Assembly: GCF_026626705.1 (NCBI RefSeq)
Contig: NZ_JAPNKC010000001.1
Span: 8,574,001 to 8,638,000 of the forward strand
DNA: 64,000 nucleotides
Source of the DNA: Pyxidicoccus sp. MSG2
GTDB lineage: Bacteria; Myxococcota; Myxococcia; Myxococcales; Myxococcaceae
Direction: 5' to 3'
A program made the translations under genes and the position numbers. A model generated the notes under the pieces. That model worked only from the letters and a program-made list of their open reading frames with translations. It did not search any database and was not told where the DNA came from. Below, piece after piece: positions 17,269 through 26,188 of this stretch; position 1 is the stretch's first letter; every line of letters begins with the position of its first letter.

Positions 17269-18597
17269 GTGTTCTACGCGTGCGTACGTGCGGTGGTCGC
17301 GCTGTTCCTGCGGCTCTTCTACCGGGTGAAGGTGAATGCCCCGGCGACGGAGCCGGAAGGGCCCGTGCTCTTCGTGGGCAACCATCCCAACGGGCTCATC
17401 GACCCCGCACTGGTGTTCATCCTCACGCGCCGCAAGGTGACGTTTCTCGCCAAGGCGCCGCTGTTCAAGATGCCCGTCATCGGCTGGCTGCTCCGGGGCC
17501 TCGACGCGCTGCCTGTGTACCGCAAGCAGGATGACCCCTCGAAGATGGGCGGCAACGAAGGGACCCTGGACGCAGCCAAGGGCGCCCTCGTGCACGGCCG
17601 CGCCATCACCATCTTCCCCGAGGGCAAGAGCCACTCGGAACCCGGGCTCGCGGAGCTGAAGACCGGCGCGGCGCGCATTGCCCTCAACGCGGCGAAGGAG
17701 GGTGCCCCCGTCCGCATCGTCCCCGTGGGCCTCACCTACGCGGAGAAGCACGTCTTCCGCAGCGAGGTGCTCATCGACGTGGGTCCCGCCATCGACGTGC
17801 AGTCCTTCGTCCCGAAGGATGCCGCGTCCGAACCCGACGCCGTGCGCGGCCTCACCGAGCGCATCGCGGAAGGACTGCGCGCCGTCACGCTCAACCTGGA
17901 ACAGTGGACGGACCTGCCGCTGGTGCAGCTCGCCGAGCAGCTCTACGCCTTCAAGCAGGGTGGGGCGCTGGATGCGGAGCGGCTGCGCCTGTGGGCTCGC
18001 GGCGTGCAACTCTTCCGTGCGCAGGAGCCCGAGCGTTTCGAGGGCATCCGCGCCCACCTCGCTGCCTTCAAGCACCGCATGGAGTTGGTGCAGGCGGCGG
18101 GGCCGGAGGACCTCGCGCTCGTGTACCGGCCCGGCAACGTGGTGCCCTTCGTCGCGAAGAACCTGCTCGCGCTGGTGCTGGGGCTGCCGCTGTTCGCGCT
18201 CGGGGTGGTGCTGTTCTGGCTTCCGTACCAGCTGCCCCGCACCGCCAGCCGCAAGACGGAACTGGACGTGCAGGCCACGGTGAAGTTCCTCACCGCCTTC
18301 GTGGTGGCCCTCGTGTGGTGGGGCGCGCTCACGGTGGTGGCGGGGTGGTGGGCCGGAGTGCCCTGGGGCGTGGCCACCTTCCTCGCGGTGCCACCCCTGG
18401 CCCTCTTCACCCTCTACTTCGCCGAGCGTTGGGAGTCGCTCCAGCGCGACATTCGCGTGTTCTTCACCCTGGGCAATCGCGCGCGCCTCAAGACGCTGCT
18501 GCTCGCCGACGGCGAGCGGCTGGCCTCGGAGGTGGAGCGGCTGGCCGGTGAGTACCGGCCGAAGCTCGAAGGCACGGCCACCCCCGTGGCGCCCTGA
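17269..18597 (+). CDS. 1-acyl-glycerol-3-phosphate / glycerol-3-phosphate acyltransferase family protein
   Basis: A 442-aa membrane-associated acyltransferase of phospholipid synthesis, starting at GTG 17269. The catalytic motif is NHPNGLID, His39 to Asp45, an HX5D spacing rather than the HX4D of ordinary PlsC. The second motif is FPEGKSHSEPGLAELK. The HX5D spacing with FPEGxSH recalls the yeast Gat/Sct1 glycerol-3-phosphate acyltransferases, so glycerol-3-phosphate or DHAP could be the acceptor. Hydrophobic segments lie in the C-terminal third (around LLALVLGLPLFALGVVLFWL and further on). It is divergent from the toxin-like pair and convergent with the MFS gene four bases downstream. Confidence 0.85.
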   Translation: MFYACVRAVVALFLRLFYRVKVNAPATEPEGPVLFVGNHPNGLIDPALVFILTRRKVTFLAKAPLFKMPVIGWLLRGLDALPVYRKQDDPSKMGGNEGTLDAAKGALVHGRAITIFPEGKSHSEPGLAELKTGAARIALNAAKEGAPVRIVPVGLTYAEKHVFRSEVLIDVGPAIDVQSFVPKDAASEPDAVRGLTERIAEGLRAVTLNLEQWTDLPLVQLAEQLYAFKQGGALDAERLRLWARGVQLFRAQEPERFEGIRAHLAAFKHRMELVQAAGPEDLALVYRPGNVVPFVAKNLLALVLGLPLFALGVVLFWLPYQLPRTASRKTELDVQATVKFLTAFVVALVWWGALTVVAGWWAGVPWGVATFLAVPPLALFTLYFAERWESLQRDIRVFFTLGNRARLKTLLLADGERLASEVERLAGEYRPKLEGTATPVAP

Positions 18598-18601
18598 GAC
18601 G

Positions 18602-19867
18602 TCACCGCACGCGCGGCACGGCCTCGCGGAACATCTTCGCACCCACCAGCAGGGCCAGGCCGCCCAGCAGCACGGGCAGGGCATTGAGCTCGATGGCGGT
18701 GTGCAGGCTGTACGCGTCCGCGATGCTTCCGATGAGCGTCGGGGAAATCGCGTCGCCCAGCATGTGGATGAAGAGCACGTTCAGCCCCATGGCGAAGGCG
18801 CGGAACGCGGGCGGCACACAGTTGACGATGGCCGCGTTGATGGGACCGCTGTTGAGGAAGATGAGGAACTGCGCCACGCCAATCACCGCGAACGTCAAGA
18901 CGGTGCTCTGGATGTTCGTGGCCAGGTACATGGCCGGCGCCGCCAGGAGCAGCCCCACGCCTGACATCCACAGCCCGCCGCCCTCTCGCTTGCGGTCCAG
19001 CTTGTCGCCCAGCCACCCGCCCACCAGCGTCCCCACCAGTCCCGCCACGAGTGTAATCGCGCCGAAGGTGGTGCCCGTGTCGCCCTGGGCCATGCCCCGC
19101 TCGCGCACCAGGTACGTGGGCATCCAGAAGCCCAGCCCGCCGATGGAGAACGTCATCAGCGTGTAGCCCGCCGTCACCGCCCAGAACGCCGGGTTCTTCC
19201 CCAGCCCCTTCAGTCCGACGAGGAAGGGCATCTTCGTCTGCGCGTCCGGCCCGTCCATGGCGCCGCGCTGGGGCTCGGGCATGAAGAAGGCCATCAGCCC
19301 CAGCACCAGCCCCGGCACGCCGCCCACGTAGAAGGCCACGTGCCACGAGTAGCGCTCCGTCAGCCACCCGCCCAGCCCGTACCCCGCCGCCACGCCCACC
19401 GGAATCGCCGTGTAGAAGAACGCGAGGATGCGCGTGCGCATGTCACGCGGGTACAGGTCCGAGATGATGCTCGGCGCCACCGCGCCATAGCCCGCCTCGC
19501 CAATGCCAATCACCGAGCGCGCCACCAGCAGCGTGATGAACGACGTGGCCAGGCCGCTGGCCCCGGTGGCCAGGCTCCACAGCAGCACGCCGCCCGCCAC
19601 CAGCAGCTTCCGGGGGTACCGGTCCCCCAGGTAGCCGCCCAGCGGCGAGGCCAGCATGAACACCACCATGAACATGGTGCCCAGCAGGCCGGACTGCGTG
19701 TCGTTGATGCCGAACTCCTTCTGGATGTCCGGCAGCGCCACCGCGACGATGTACCGGTCGAGGTAGTTGACCAGGTTGATGAGCGTGAGGATGAACAGCG
19801 CGAAGCCGGCGTTCGCCGCGGGCGCGGTGGGCACCGCCGGCGAGGCCGTGGCGGAAGAGGCGGTCAT
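18602..19867 (-). CDS. MFS transporter, spinster-like
   Basis: A 421-aa twelve-helix major facilitator. ATG 19867 was chosen because it overlaps the stop of the upstream ppx-like gene (ATGA) and because the Ala/Thr-rich N terminus leads directly into helix 1 (NLVNYLDRYIVAVALPDIQ). The motif YLDR in helix 1, GYLGDRYPRK between helices 2 and 3, and GIGEAGYGAVAPSI resemble the spinster group, whose animal members export lysolipids and sphingolipids. The substrate is unknown here. The coupling to ppx and the aminotransferase suggests an operon of three. Confidence 0.85.
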   Translation of the reverse strand: MTASSATASPAVPTAPAANAGFALFILTLINLVNYLDRYIVAVALPDIQKEFGINDTQSGLLGTMFMVVFMLASPLGGYLGDRYPRKLLVAGGVLLWSLATGASGLATSFITLLVARSVIGIGEAGYGAVAPSIISDLYPRDMRTRILAFFYTAIPVGVAAGYGLGGWLTERYSWHVAFYVGGVPGLVLGLMAFFMPEPQRGAMDGPDAQTKMPFLVGLKGLGKNPAFWAVTAGYTLMTFSIGGLGFWMPTYLVRERGMAQGDTGTTFGAITLVAGLVGTLVGGWLGDKLDRKREGGGLWMSGVGLLLAAPAMYLATNIQSTVLTFAVIGVAQFLIFLNSGPINAAIVNCVPPAFRAFAMGLNVLFIHMLGDAISPTLIGSIADAYSLHTAIELNALPVLLGGLALLVGAKMFREAVPRVR

Positions 19868-20799
19868 TTCGAGGTGGCTCCGGCTCCGAAGCGGTGCGCG
19901 AGCAGTCCCCAGCGCAGGCCCCTGTCGCTCACGCGGCACGCGTCCAGGCCCAGCGCCTTCACCGACTCGAGGAGGATGAGCGCACCCGCTGAAATCACGT
20001 CCGCGCGCTTGGGCTGCATTCCGGGCAGGGTGCGGCGCAGCTCCAGCGGCATCTCGCACAGCCGGTCCGCCAGCGCCGCCAGCTCGGACACCGACATCGT
20101 GCCGCCGTGGACCTCTTCGGCGTCATACGGGTCGATGCCGTATTCGACGGCGTAGAGCGTGGTGACGGTGCCGGCCACGCCCACCAGCACGGCGCCGGGC
20201 GGCGGTGACGGCAGCGACTTGAAGGTGTCGCGCAGGTGCGCCTCGATGCGGGCGCGGTCCTCGGCGCTCATCGGGTCCGAGCGCACGAAGCGCTCCGTGA
20301 GCCGCACGGCGCCCACGTCGAAGCTGTGCCGGAAGTCCACATGCCCGGCGGGGTTGCCGTAGATGAATTCCGTGGAGCCGCCGCCGATGTCCAGCACCAG
20401 CAGCGGGCCGGCCGCCTCCGACGCGAAGTCCGCGTGGACGGCGGCGAAGGACAGCTCCGCCTCCAGTTGGCCGGAGATGATTTCCACCGTCACGCCCGCG
20501 CGCGTCTTCGCCGCTTCGAGGAACTCCGCGCCGTTCTCCGCGTCGCGTGCCGCGCTCGTGGCCGACACGGCGATGTCCTGTGCGCCCAATTCGCGCGCCT
20601 CGCGGGCGAAGGCTTCCAGCACCGCCAGCGTGGCCTCCATCCCTTCCGGGGACAGGCGTCGCGTTGCATCCACGCCTCGTCCCAGGCGGGTGATTTCCGC
20701 GCGCTCGCGCACGGCTTCGAAACGGCCTTCGGGGGTGCGCTCGGCGACCAGCAACAGCACCGAGTTGGTTCCGACGTCGATGGTGGCGAAACGCGGCAT
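19864..20799 (-). CDS. Ppx/GppA-family exopolyphosphatase / pppGpp phosphohydrolase
   Basis: A 311-aa protein of the ASKHA fold. It opens MPRFATIDVGTNSVLLLVAE, the phosphate 1 loop, and has LVLDIGGGSTEF and VGVAGTVTTL as further nucleotide loops. I chose ATG 20799; a TTG at 20817 would overlap the preceding stop. It has only the two catalytic domains and lacks the C-terminal HD-like domain of longer Ppx proteins, so activity on short polyphosphate or pppGpp is possible and cannot be told apart from sequence. Coupled downstream to the MFS gene by an ATGA overlap. Confidence 0.9.
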   Translation of the reverse strand: MPRFATIDVGTNSVLLLVAERTPEGRFEAVRERAEITRLGRGVDATRRLSPEGMEATLAVLEAFAREARELGAQDIAVSATSAARDAENGAEFLEAAKTRAGVTVEIISGQLEAELSFAAVHADFASEAAGPLLVLDIGGGSTEFIYGNPAGHVDFRHSFDVGAVRLTERFVRSDPMSAEDRARIEAHLRDTFKSLPSPPPGAVLVGVAGTVTTLYAVEYGIDPYDAEEVHGGTMSVSELAALADRLCEMPLELRRTLPGMQPKRADVISAGALILLESVKALGLDACRVSDRGLRWGLLAHRFGAGATSK

Positions 20800-20813
20800 G
20801 CGCGGGAGCCTAC

Positions 20814-21998
20814 TCAACGCAGCAGCGCTTCCAAAGCATCGCCCAGGGCCTGGTACTCATTGTGTGTGTTGTAGAGCTGCGCCGAGACGCGCACGTGACG
20901 CGCGGGCGCCTTCGGCCAGGGGACGATGGGCACCTCGATGCGGTGCTCGTCGAAGAGGCGCAGGTGGAGCGGGTCCACGTAGAGCGGCGGCTGGGGGGGG
21001 ACGGGGAAGCCGTCTGGCAGCCGCACCGTCGCCATGCTGCCCACCATCTCCTCCGGGCAGTCGGGCTCCGCCTTCAGCCGGGCGCACAGGTGCTTGCGCG
21101 CGGCCAGCGCCTTCTCCCGGTTGGACTGCATCACCGCCGGCCAGCCGCCGGGTAGCAGGCCACCCACTACGCGAATCGCGTGCGGGACGCAGAGCGCGGC
21201 GGAAGGGTCCAGGGTCCCCGTCCAGTCGAAGTCCAGCCGGAACCGCGAGCGGTCCGTCCGCCCCGAGTTGTGCCCGTGGCTCACCGCCAGCGGCTTGAGC
21301 TCCGACTGCAAGTCGCGCCGCACGTGGAGGAAGGCCGCACCCTTGGGCGCGCACATCCACTTGTGGCAGTTGCCCGTGTAGTAGCCCGCGCCCAGCGAGC
21401 GCAGGGACAGGGGCAGCATGCCCGGCGCGTGCGCGGCGTCCACCAGCGTCTCCACGCCCCGCTCCCGGAGGGCGGCGACGAGCCGCGCCACCGGCATCAC
21501 CACCGCCGTCTGGCTGGAGACATGGTCCACCAGCAAGAGGCGCGTGCGCGGCGTCACGTGCGCCAGCACCGCGTCCACCACCGCGTCGGGCGACGGAATC
21601 GGCCAGGGCAGCTTCGCCACCACCACCTTCGCGCCCCACCGCGAGGCCGCGTACTCCAGCGCGTTGCGGCTGGCGTTGTACTCGTGGTCGGTGGTGAGCA
21701 GCTCGTCACCGGGGGCGAAGCGCAACGAGCGCAGCACCGTGTTGACGCCCGAGGTGGCATTGGGGACGAAGGCCAGGTCGTCCGCGTCCGCTCCGACGAA
21801 GGTGGCCAGGGCCTCGCGGGCCGCGTCCAGCAGCGGCTCGACTTCGCGGTGGAGGAAGCGCACCGGCTCGGCCTCCATGCGCGCGCGCAGCTCGGACTGC
21901 GCCTGCAGCACGGCGGTGGGGCAGGCGCCGAAGGAACCGTGGTTGAGGAAGAGGACCTCGGGGTCCAGGCTCCAGTGCGTGCGGAGGGAGGCGCTCAT
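20814..21998 (-). CDS. Class V aminotransferase, isopenicillin N epimerase-like
   Basis: A 394-aa PLP enzyme of fold type I. The N terminus VLFLNHGSFGACP and LHREVEPLLDAAREALATF are typical of the CefD/egtE-like branch. The aspartate motif is TLVDAAHAPGM and the PLP lysine lies in TGNCHKWMCAPKGAAFL. The reaction could be epimerisation, C-S lyase or aminotransfer; substrates cannot be read from the sequence. It is the first gene of the minus-strand run leading to the Ppx-like gene and the MFS transporter, with no gap to the next gene. Confidence 0.87.
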   Translation of the reverse strand: MSASLRTHWSLDPEVLFLNHGSFGACPTAVLQAQSELRARMEAEPVRFLHREVEPLLDAAREALATFVGADADDLAFVPNATSGVNTVLRSLRFAPGDELLTTDHEYNASRNALEYAASRWGAKVVVAKLPWPIPSPDAVVDAVLAHVTPRTRLLLVDHVSSQTAVVMPVARLVAALRERGVETLVDAAHAPGMLPLSLRSLGAGYYTGNCHKWMCAPKGAAFLHVRRDLQSELKPLAVSHGHNSGRTDRSRFRLDFDWTGTLDPSAALCVPHAIRVVGGLLPGGWPAVMQSNREKALAARKHLCARLKAEPDCPEEMVGSMATVRLPDGFPVPPQPPLYVDPLHLRLFDEHRIEVPIVPWPKAPARHVRVSAQLYNTHNEYQALGDALEALLR

Positions 21999-22089
21999 GT
22001 GCGGGCACTCGACCCGACGCGGCGTCCCCTGTCAACGCGCGGAGATGGGGCGCGCTCGCAGGGCGGCCACCCCGCCTGCCGCCGCGCCG

Positions 22090-22650
22090 TCAGATCTCCA
22101 CGGGCAGCTTGCCCGGGCGGCTCTTCCGGAAGTCCACCTGCGAGAGGTCGGACTTGAGCACGTAGCTGGTGGCACCGGGCGCCTCCTGCTGGTTTCCCCC
22201 GAGGAAGCTCACGACGACGACATTGCCACCGGCCTCCAGCGCGAGGTGCTTCAGCTCCTCGACGATTTCCTCGCGGAACATGGCGAAGGCCCGGGGCGCG
22301 CGCAGCACCACGGACCCGAGCAGCACATGGGGAGCGCCCTCGGAGACGCGAAGGCTGCCTTCACGGGACTCGATGCCTTCGGGCAGCGCGTCGATGAGGA
22401 CGCGCACGGGCAATTCCTCGCCCGGAGGAGTGCGCATGCGCGCGAGGCGGTTCTCGGTGCGCGTGCCCGGGTTCCGCTTCATGTAGTCGCCCGTATAGCG
22501 CTGCACCACGTGCGCGTCCTTCGACAGCTGGGCATCACCGAACGAGGTGTAGGTGACGGACGGCGGGGGCGCGGGGGTGGGCGGCGGGACGGTGGCGCAG
22601 GCGACCAGCAACGTCACGGCGGCAACCCACGGCAGGGAAGCGGGCTTCAT
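22090..22650 (-). CDS. Predicted lipoprotein, unknown function
   Basis: A 186-aa protein. ATG 22650 is used; an immediately preceding GTG is also in frame. Signal peptide and lipobox LLVAC with Ala at +2, then a Pro-rich linker, then a mixed alpha/beta domain of about 140 residues. No family was recognised. It lies after tolB on the same strand, where Pal would be expected in many bacteria, but it has no OmpA-like peptidoglycan-binding motif and is not Pal. The 114 bases before tolB's end hold nothing obvious. Confidence 0.65.
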   Translation of the reverse strand: MKPASLPWVAAVTLLVACATVPPPTPAPPPSVTYTSFGDAQLSKDAHVVQRYTGDYMKRNPGTRTENRLARMRTPPGEELPVRVLIDALPEGIESREGSLRVSEGAPHVLLGSVVLRAPRAFAMFREEIVEELKHLALEAGGNVVVVSFLGGNQQEAPGATSYVLKSDLSQVDFRKSRPGKLPVEI

Positions 22651-22764
22651 CACGGCGACCTCGAGCGGAAGCGGAGGGCGGGAAGGCTACACCCGCTCTC
22701 CACCCCGGCGTCGAGGGGCGCACCGGACCCCCCACCCACGGGGGCCCGATGCCACCACCGGGGC

Positions 22765-24051
22765 CTACTCCGCGAGGGGCGCCCAGTCGGGCGTCTGCAG
22801 GGCGCCCTTCTCGGCGCGCAGGGGGAGCTGGTTGTTGCCATCCGCCGTCATGACGAACAGCTGCGAGCCGCCGTTGCGCGAAGAGGTGAAGACGATGAGC
22901 CGCCCGTTGGGAGAGAAGGCCGGCTCCTCATTGTTGGCCTGGTCCTGCGTCAGGCGTGTCACCTTGCCCGTCTCCACATTCACGGTGAAGAGGTCGAAGG
23001 CGTTGCGCTCGTCGCGCGCGGTGAAGGCGATGAGGTCACCGCGCGGGGACCAGTCCGGCGTCTGGTTGTAGTTGCCCTGGAAGGTGAGCCGGCGCACGCC
23101 CGAGCCGTCCACGCTCATCACGTAGATTTGCGGGCTGCCGCCCCGGTTGGACACGAAGGCGAGCCGCTTGCCGTCCGGCGACCAGGCGGGGCTGGTGTTG
23201 AGCCCGTAGGGCGTGTCGGTGACGGCCTTGGCGCCGCTGCCGTCCGCGTTGGCCACGTAGATTTGAGCGCTCTCCCCGTCCGCCAGCGCATACGCCAGGC
23301 GCTTGCCGTCCGGCGAGTACGCCGCGCCGGTGGCCATCTGCCCCTCGGCCACGAGCGAGCGCGCCTCACCGCCCGGCTTCTGCACGAAGATGTCCGGCCG
23401 GTTCTTGCGGTACGTGGTGAAGGCCACCTGCGCGCCGTCCGGAGTCAGCGCGGGGAGGATGTTGATGCCGCCCTTGGTGAGCGACTGCGCGTTGCCGCCG
23501 TCCCAGTCCGACACCACGACGTCGCGATTCTGGCCGGACTTGCGCACGTAGGTGATGCGAGACAGGAAGGGGCTGGGCTCGCGGGTGTAGTGCCGGTAGA
23601 GCGCGTCCGCCAGCCGGTGCGCCAGCAGCGACGCGTTGTCCGCCGGGGCGTCCTTGGACACCTTCAGGTCCTCACGGCCGGTGCCTACGTTGAACAGGCG
23701 CATCTCGCCGCGCAGCACGCCGCCGTCCTGCGCCAGTGACACCTTCACGAGCGCCTCGGCGCCCACGTCCGCCCAGCGGCTGAAGTTGATGCTGCCGGCC
23801 GTCATGCCCTCCGTCGCGTCCGCGGTGAAGCCCTTGCGGTCCAGCACCTGGAGGATGCCGGAGGCGGTCAGGTCGAAGCTGAACGCCGTGTCGAAGGCGG
23901 GCGCCAGCTTCTTGCCGCCTTCGTTCTGAGTCACCGGCGCGGGCACGGCCACCGGCAGCGGGCGGAAGTTGGCGCCGGAGATTTCAATCGTCGGCGCCTG
24001 GGCGAGCGCCGCGAGCGGGAGGAGGACCAGGGAAAGGAGCAGGGCTTTCAT
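22765..24051 (-). CDS. tolB: Tol-Pal system periplasmic beta-propeller TolB
   Basis: A 428-aa periplasmic protein with cleaved signal peptide (MKALLLSLVLLPLAALAQA). After an N-terminal domain come six-blade propeller repeats with the recurring SPDGKRLAF, SPDGKRLAY, SPRGDLIAF and SPNGRLIVF motifs. TolB links the TolQRA energy complex to Pal and outer membrane constriction during division. It overlaps the upstream TonB/TolA-like gene by four bases (ATGA), so is translationally coupled. Length matches the family. Confidence 0.95.
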   Translation of the reverse strand: MKALLLSLVLLPLAALAQAPTIEISGANFRPLPVAVPAPVTQNEGGKKLAPAFDTAFSFDLTASGILQVLDRKGFTADATEGMTAGSINFSRWADVGAEALVKVSLAQDGGVLRGEMRLFNVGTGREDLKVSKDAPADNASLLAHRLADALYRHYTREPSPFLSRITYVRKSGQNRDVVVSDWDGGNAQSLTKGGINILPALTPDGAQVAFTTYRKNRPDIFVQKPGGEARSLVAEGQMATGAAYSPDGKRLAYALADGESAQIYVANADGSGAKAVTDTPYGLNTSPAWSPDGKRLAFVSNRGGSPQIYVMSVDGSGVRRLTFQGNYNQTPDWSPRGDLIAFTARDERNAFDLFTVNVETGKVTRLTQDQANNEEPAFSPNGRLIVFTSSRNGGSQLFVMTADGNNQLPLRAEKGALQTPDWAPLAE

Positions 24052-24836
24052 AGGGCGTTGAACACCAGGTTGACGCCGCTCTTCTGCAGAGCGTCTCTGA
24101 GGTGGTCCGGCGGAGGCGAGAACGGCGCCGCCTTGCGCACGGCGGTGACGACGGCGGAGTCGAAGAGGTCGTTGCCACTGGCCTTGGTGAGGCTCACGTC
24201 CAGCACCTCGCCGGCGCGGCCCAGGCGCACCGCCACCATGGCCTTGAGGTGGAGGCGCTCGGACTCGGGGATGGTGTCCGCCACGCTGTAGTGCCGGCGC
24301 ACCTGCGACTGGAGCAGGCCGAAGTAGCGCTCGCCCTCGGCGGTGGCCGAGTCGCCGTCCGGGTCGCCGTCCTCGGCGCCCTCGGCATCTTCGGGCTCGG
24401 CCGCCTTGGCCGTCTTGTCGAAGGCGCCGAACAGCCGCTTGCGCCGGTCCTCGCCCGACGTCTCACCCTTCACGGGCGTGGGTTTCGGAGCGGAAGAGGG
24501 CTCGGGCTTCACGCCCGGAATGGGCACCGCCACCGCGGCCGACGAGGGCGGGGGCGGCGCGTCCGGGGCGGGCTTGGGCGCGTCCACCTGCTTGGGCGGA
24601 GGCGGCGGTTGCTCCTTGCGCGGCAGCAGCTTGGAGTCCCTGGGCTTGCCCAGCCGCACCAGCGAGGCGCGGATGGGCTGGGCCTCCAGGTCCACCTTCG
24701 GGCCGGAGGCGAAGCGTGCGTACAGCACCGCCGCCAGCAGCACGGCGATGTGCCCCACGACGGAGGCCCCCACGAAGCGCGACAGCCGCGTGGGACGCGA
24801 GACGAGCAGGCTGTGGGCCACCGCGGAGTCCGTCAT
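24048..24836 (-). CDS. TonB/TolA-like energy-transducing protein
   Basis: A 262-aa protein with one N-terminal transmembrane helix (about residues 22-40, VGASVVGHIAVLLAAVLYARF), a Pro/Lys-rich periplasmic spacer, a short acidic stretch, and a C-terminal TonB-type domain (LHLKAMVAVRLGRAGEVLDVSLTKASGND). In position it takes the place of TolA between TolR and TolB. The long helical domain II of E. coli TolA is missing and replaced by the Pro-rich spacer, so it looks more like TonB. It transmits force from TolQR to TolB/Pal or another outer membrane partner. Confidence 0.87.
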   Translation of the reverse strand: MTDSAVAHSLLVSRPTRLSRFVGASVVGHIAVLLAAVLYARFASGPKVDLEAQPIRASLVRLGKPRDSKLLPRKEQPPPPPKQVDAPKPAPDAPPPPSSAAVAVPIPGVKPEPSSAPKPTPVKGETSGEDRRKRLFGAFDKTAKAAEPEDAEGAEDGDPDGDSATAEGERYFGLLQSQVRRHYSVADTIPESERLHLKAMVAVRLGRAGEVLDVSLTKASGNDLFDSAVVTAVRKAAPFSPPPDHLRDALQKSGVNLVFNAL

Positions 24837-24839
24837 GGG

Positions 24840-25307
24840 CTAGCGCTTCGCCTCCTTCGACTTGCCCTTCTTCTCGTTGGACGTCTTGGCCCCACCCGAA
24901 GGGTCCGTGATCATCCCCACGTTGTTGATGCCCGCGCGCTGTGCCGCCGCCATGACTTCCACCACCACGCCGTACGGCACGTCGCGGTCCGCATGGAGGT
25001 AGACTTCCTTGTCGGCCTGGGCCTTGGCATTGGCGGTCAGCTTCTCCGCCAGCTCCTCCAGCGCCACTTCGGCGTCACCGATGTAGACCTTGCGCCCGGC
25101 GTCGATGGACAGCACCAGCTTCTTCTCGGTGGCCTCCACCGGCGCGGCCTTCGTCTCCGGCAGGTTGACCTTCACGCCCTGCTGGATGAGGGGTGCCGTC
25201 ACCATGAAGATGATGAGCAGCACCAGCATCACGTCCACCATGGGCGTGACGTTGATCTCGCTCATGGTGGTGCGGCCACCGCCGCGGTTGCCTCCGCCCA
25301 TTCCCAT
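24840..25307 (-). CDS. tolR: TolR/ExbD-family proton channel subunit
   Basis: A 155-aa inner membrane protein with a Gly-rich cytoplasmic start and one transmembrane helix beginning INVTPMVDVMLVLLIIFMV. The Asp in PMVDVML is the conserved proton-binding residue of ExbD/TolR. The periplasmic part has the usual VNLPETKA segment. Start ATG 25307 has GAGG about 8 bases upstream. It lies 12 bases after tolQ and 3 bases before the TonB/TolA-like gene. The C-terminal tail is unusually Lys/Ser-rich. Confidence 0.93.
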   Translation of the reverse strand: MGMGGGNRGGGRTTMSEINVTPMVDVMLVLLIIFMVTAPLIQQGVKVNLPETKAAPVEATEKKLVLSIDAGRKVYIGDAEVALEELAEKLTANAKAQADKEVYLHADRDVPYGVVVEVMAAAQRAGINNVGMITDPSGGAKTSNEKKGKSKEAKR

Positions 25308-25319
25308 GGCAGTCCTCGC

Positions 25320-26030
25320 CTAGCGGAAGAAGTGCCGCTTGATGATGTTGAGGAAGTCCGCGGAGAAGTTCGCCATCTCCGTGTCGAACACCTTGATGCG
25401 GCTGACGAACGAGTTGTAGGCCACCACCGCCGGAATCGCCGCGAACAGGCCCGCCGCCGTGGCGAACAGCGCGTTGCCCACCGGCGCGGCCACCGTGGCC
25501 AGCGTCGCGTTGCCCTGCTCGGCAATCTGGTTGAACGCGCTGAGGATGCCGATGACGGTGCCGAACAGCCCCACGAAGGGCGACGCCGCGCCCACCGTGC
25601 CCAGGAAGGACACCCGGTTCTCCAGCTCCGTGATCTGCGCGGTGGAGGCGCGGTTCAGCGCCCGCTCCACGTTTTCGATTCCGCCCAGCCGCTCGGCCAT
25701 GGCGCCCTCGGCGCCGCCTTCCTTGGACTGCGCCAGCTTGCTCAGCTCCTCGTAGCCGGCGCAGAAGACCTTGGAGAGGGGCGAGCCGTCGAGCTTCTGG
25801 GCCGTCTGGTAGATGGCCTCCAGGCGCGAGGCCTTCCAGAAGGTGTCGAGGAAGGTGAGAGACTGTGCGCGGGCCTTCGTGAGCTGGGCGGCCTTCATTG
25901 CGATGAGGGCCCAGGAGGCCACGGACACGCCCATCAGGAGCAGCAGCACGGCCAGCTCGATGAAGGAGGCGTCGCGGATGATCTCCACGTAGTTCATGGC
26001 GCCGAGCGCCAGGGGTAGGTGGGGCGTCAT
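25320..26030 (-). CDS. tolQ: TolQ/ExbB-family proton channel subunit
   Basis: A 236-aa protein with three transmembrane helices that forms the proton channel with TolR. The signature NRVSFLGTVGAASPFVGLFGTVIG and the conserved ending near NFSADFLNIIKRHF are clear. ATG 26030 is annotated, but the second in-frame ATG at 25997 (MNYVEIIRDASFIELAVLL) is equally likely; neither has a good ribosome site. A weak TTGACC box lies upstream on this strand at 26063-26068. It heads the tolQ-tolR-tonB/tolA-tolB operon. Confidence 0.93.
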   Translation of the reverse strand: MTPHLPLALGAMNYVEIIRDASFIELAVLLLLMGVSVASWALIAMKAAQLTKARAQSLTFLDTFWKASRLEAIYQTAQKLDGSPLSKVFCAGYEELSKLAQSKEGGAEGAMAERLGGIENVERALNRASTAQITELENRVSFLGTVGAASPFVGLFGTVIGILSAFNQIAEQGNATLATVAAPVGNALFATAAGLFAAIPAVVAYNSFVSRIKVFDTEMANFSADFLNIIKRHFFR

Positions 26031-26188
26031 GGGGTGCAGGCCGTAACACTCCGATCCAACAGGGTCAAACAAAGGAGGGACGCCCGGTTGCTTGAAGCAG
26101 CATGCGGTCGTGGGTGAATAATTCCCGAGGGTGGCCGTCCGGAGAGGTTGTAACGGGCCGAACACCTACCACCCCACGAAGGTTCCCC

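Noticed and set aside
22090-22650. Pal as the identity of the lipoprotein after tolB
   Set aside because: No OmpA-like peptidoglycan-binding motif or NxxLSxxRA sequence is present.
26031-26068. TTGACC box upstream of tolQ as a promoter
   Set aside because: The matching -10 (TACGGC) is too poor; only noted in the tolQ entry.
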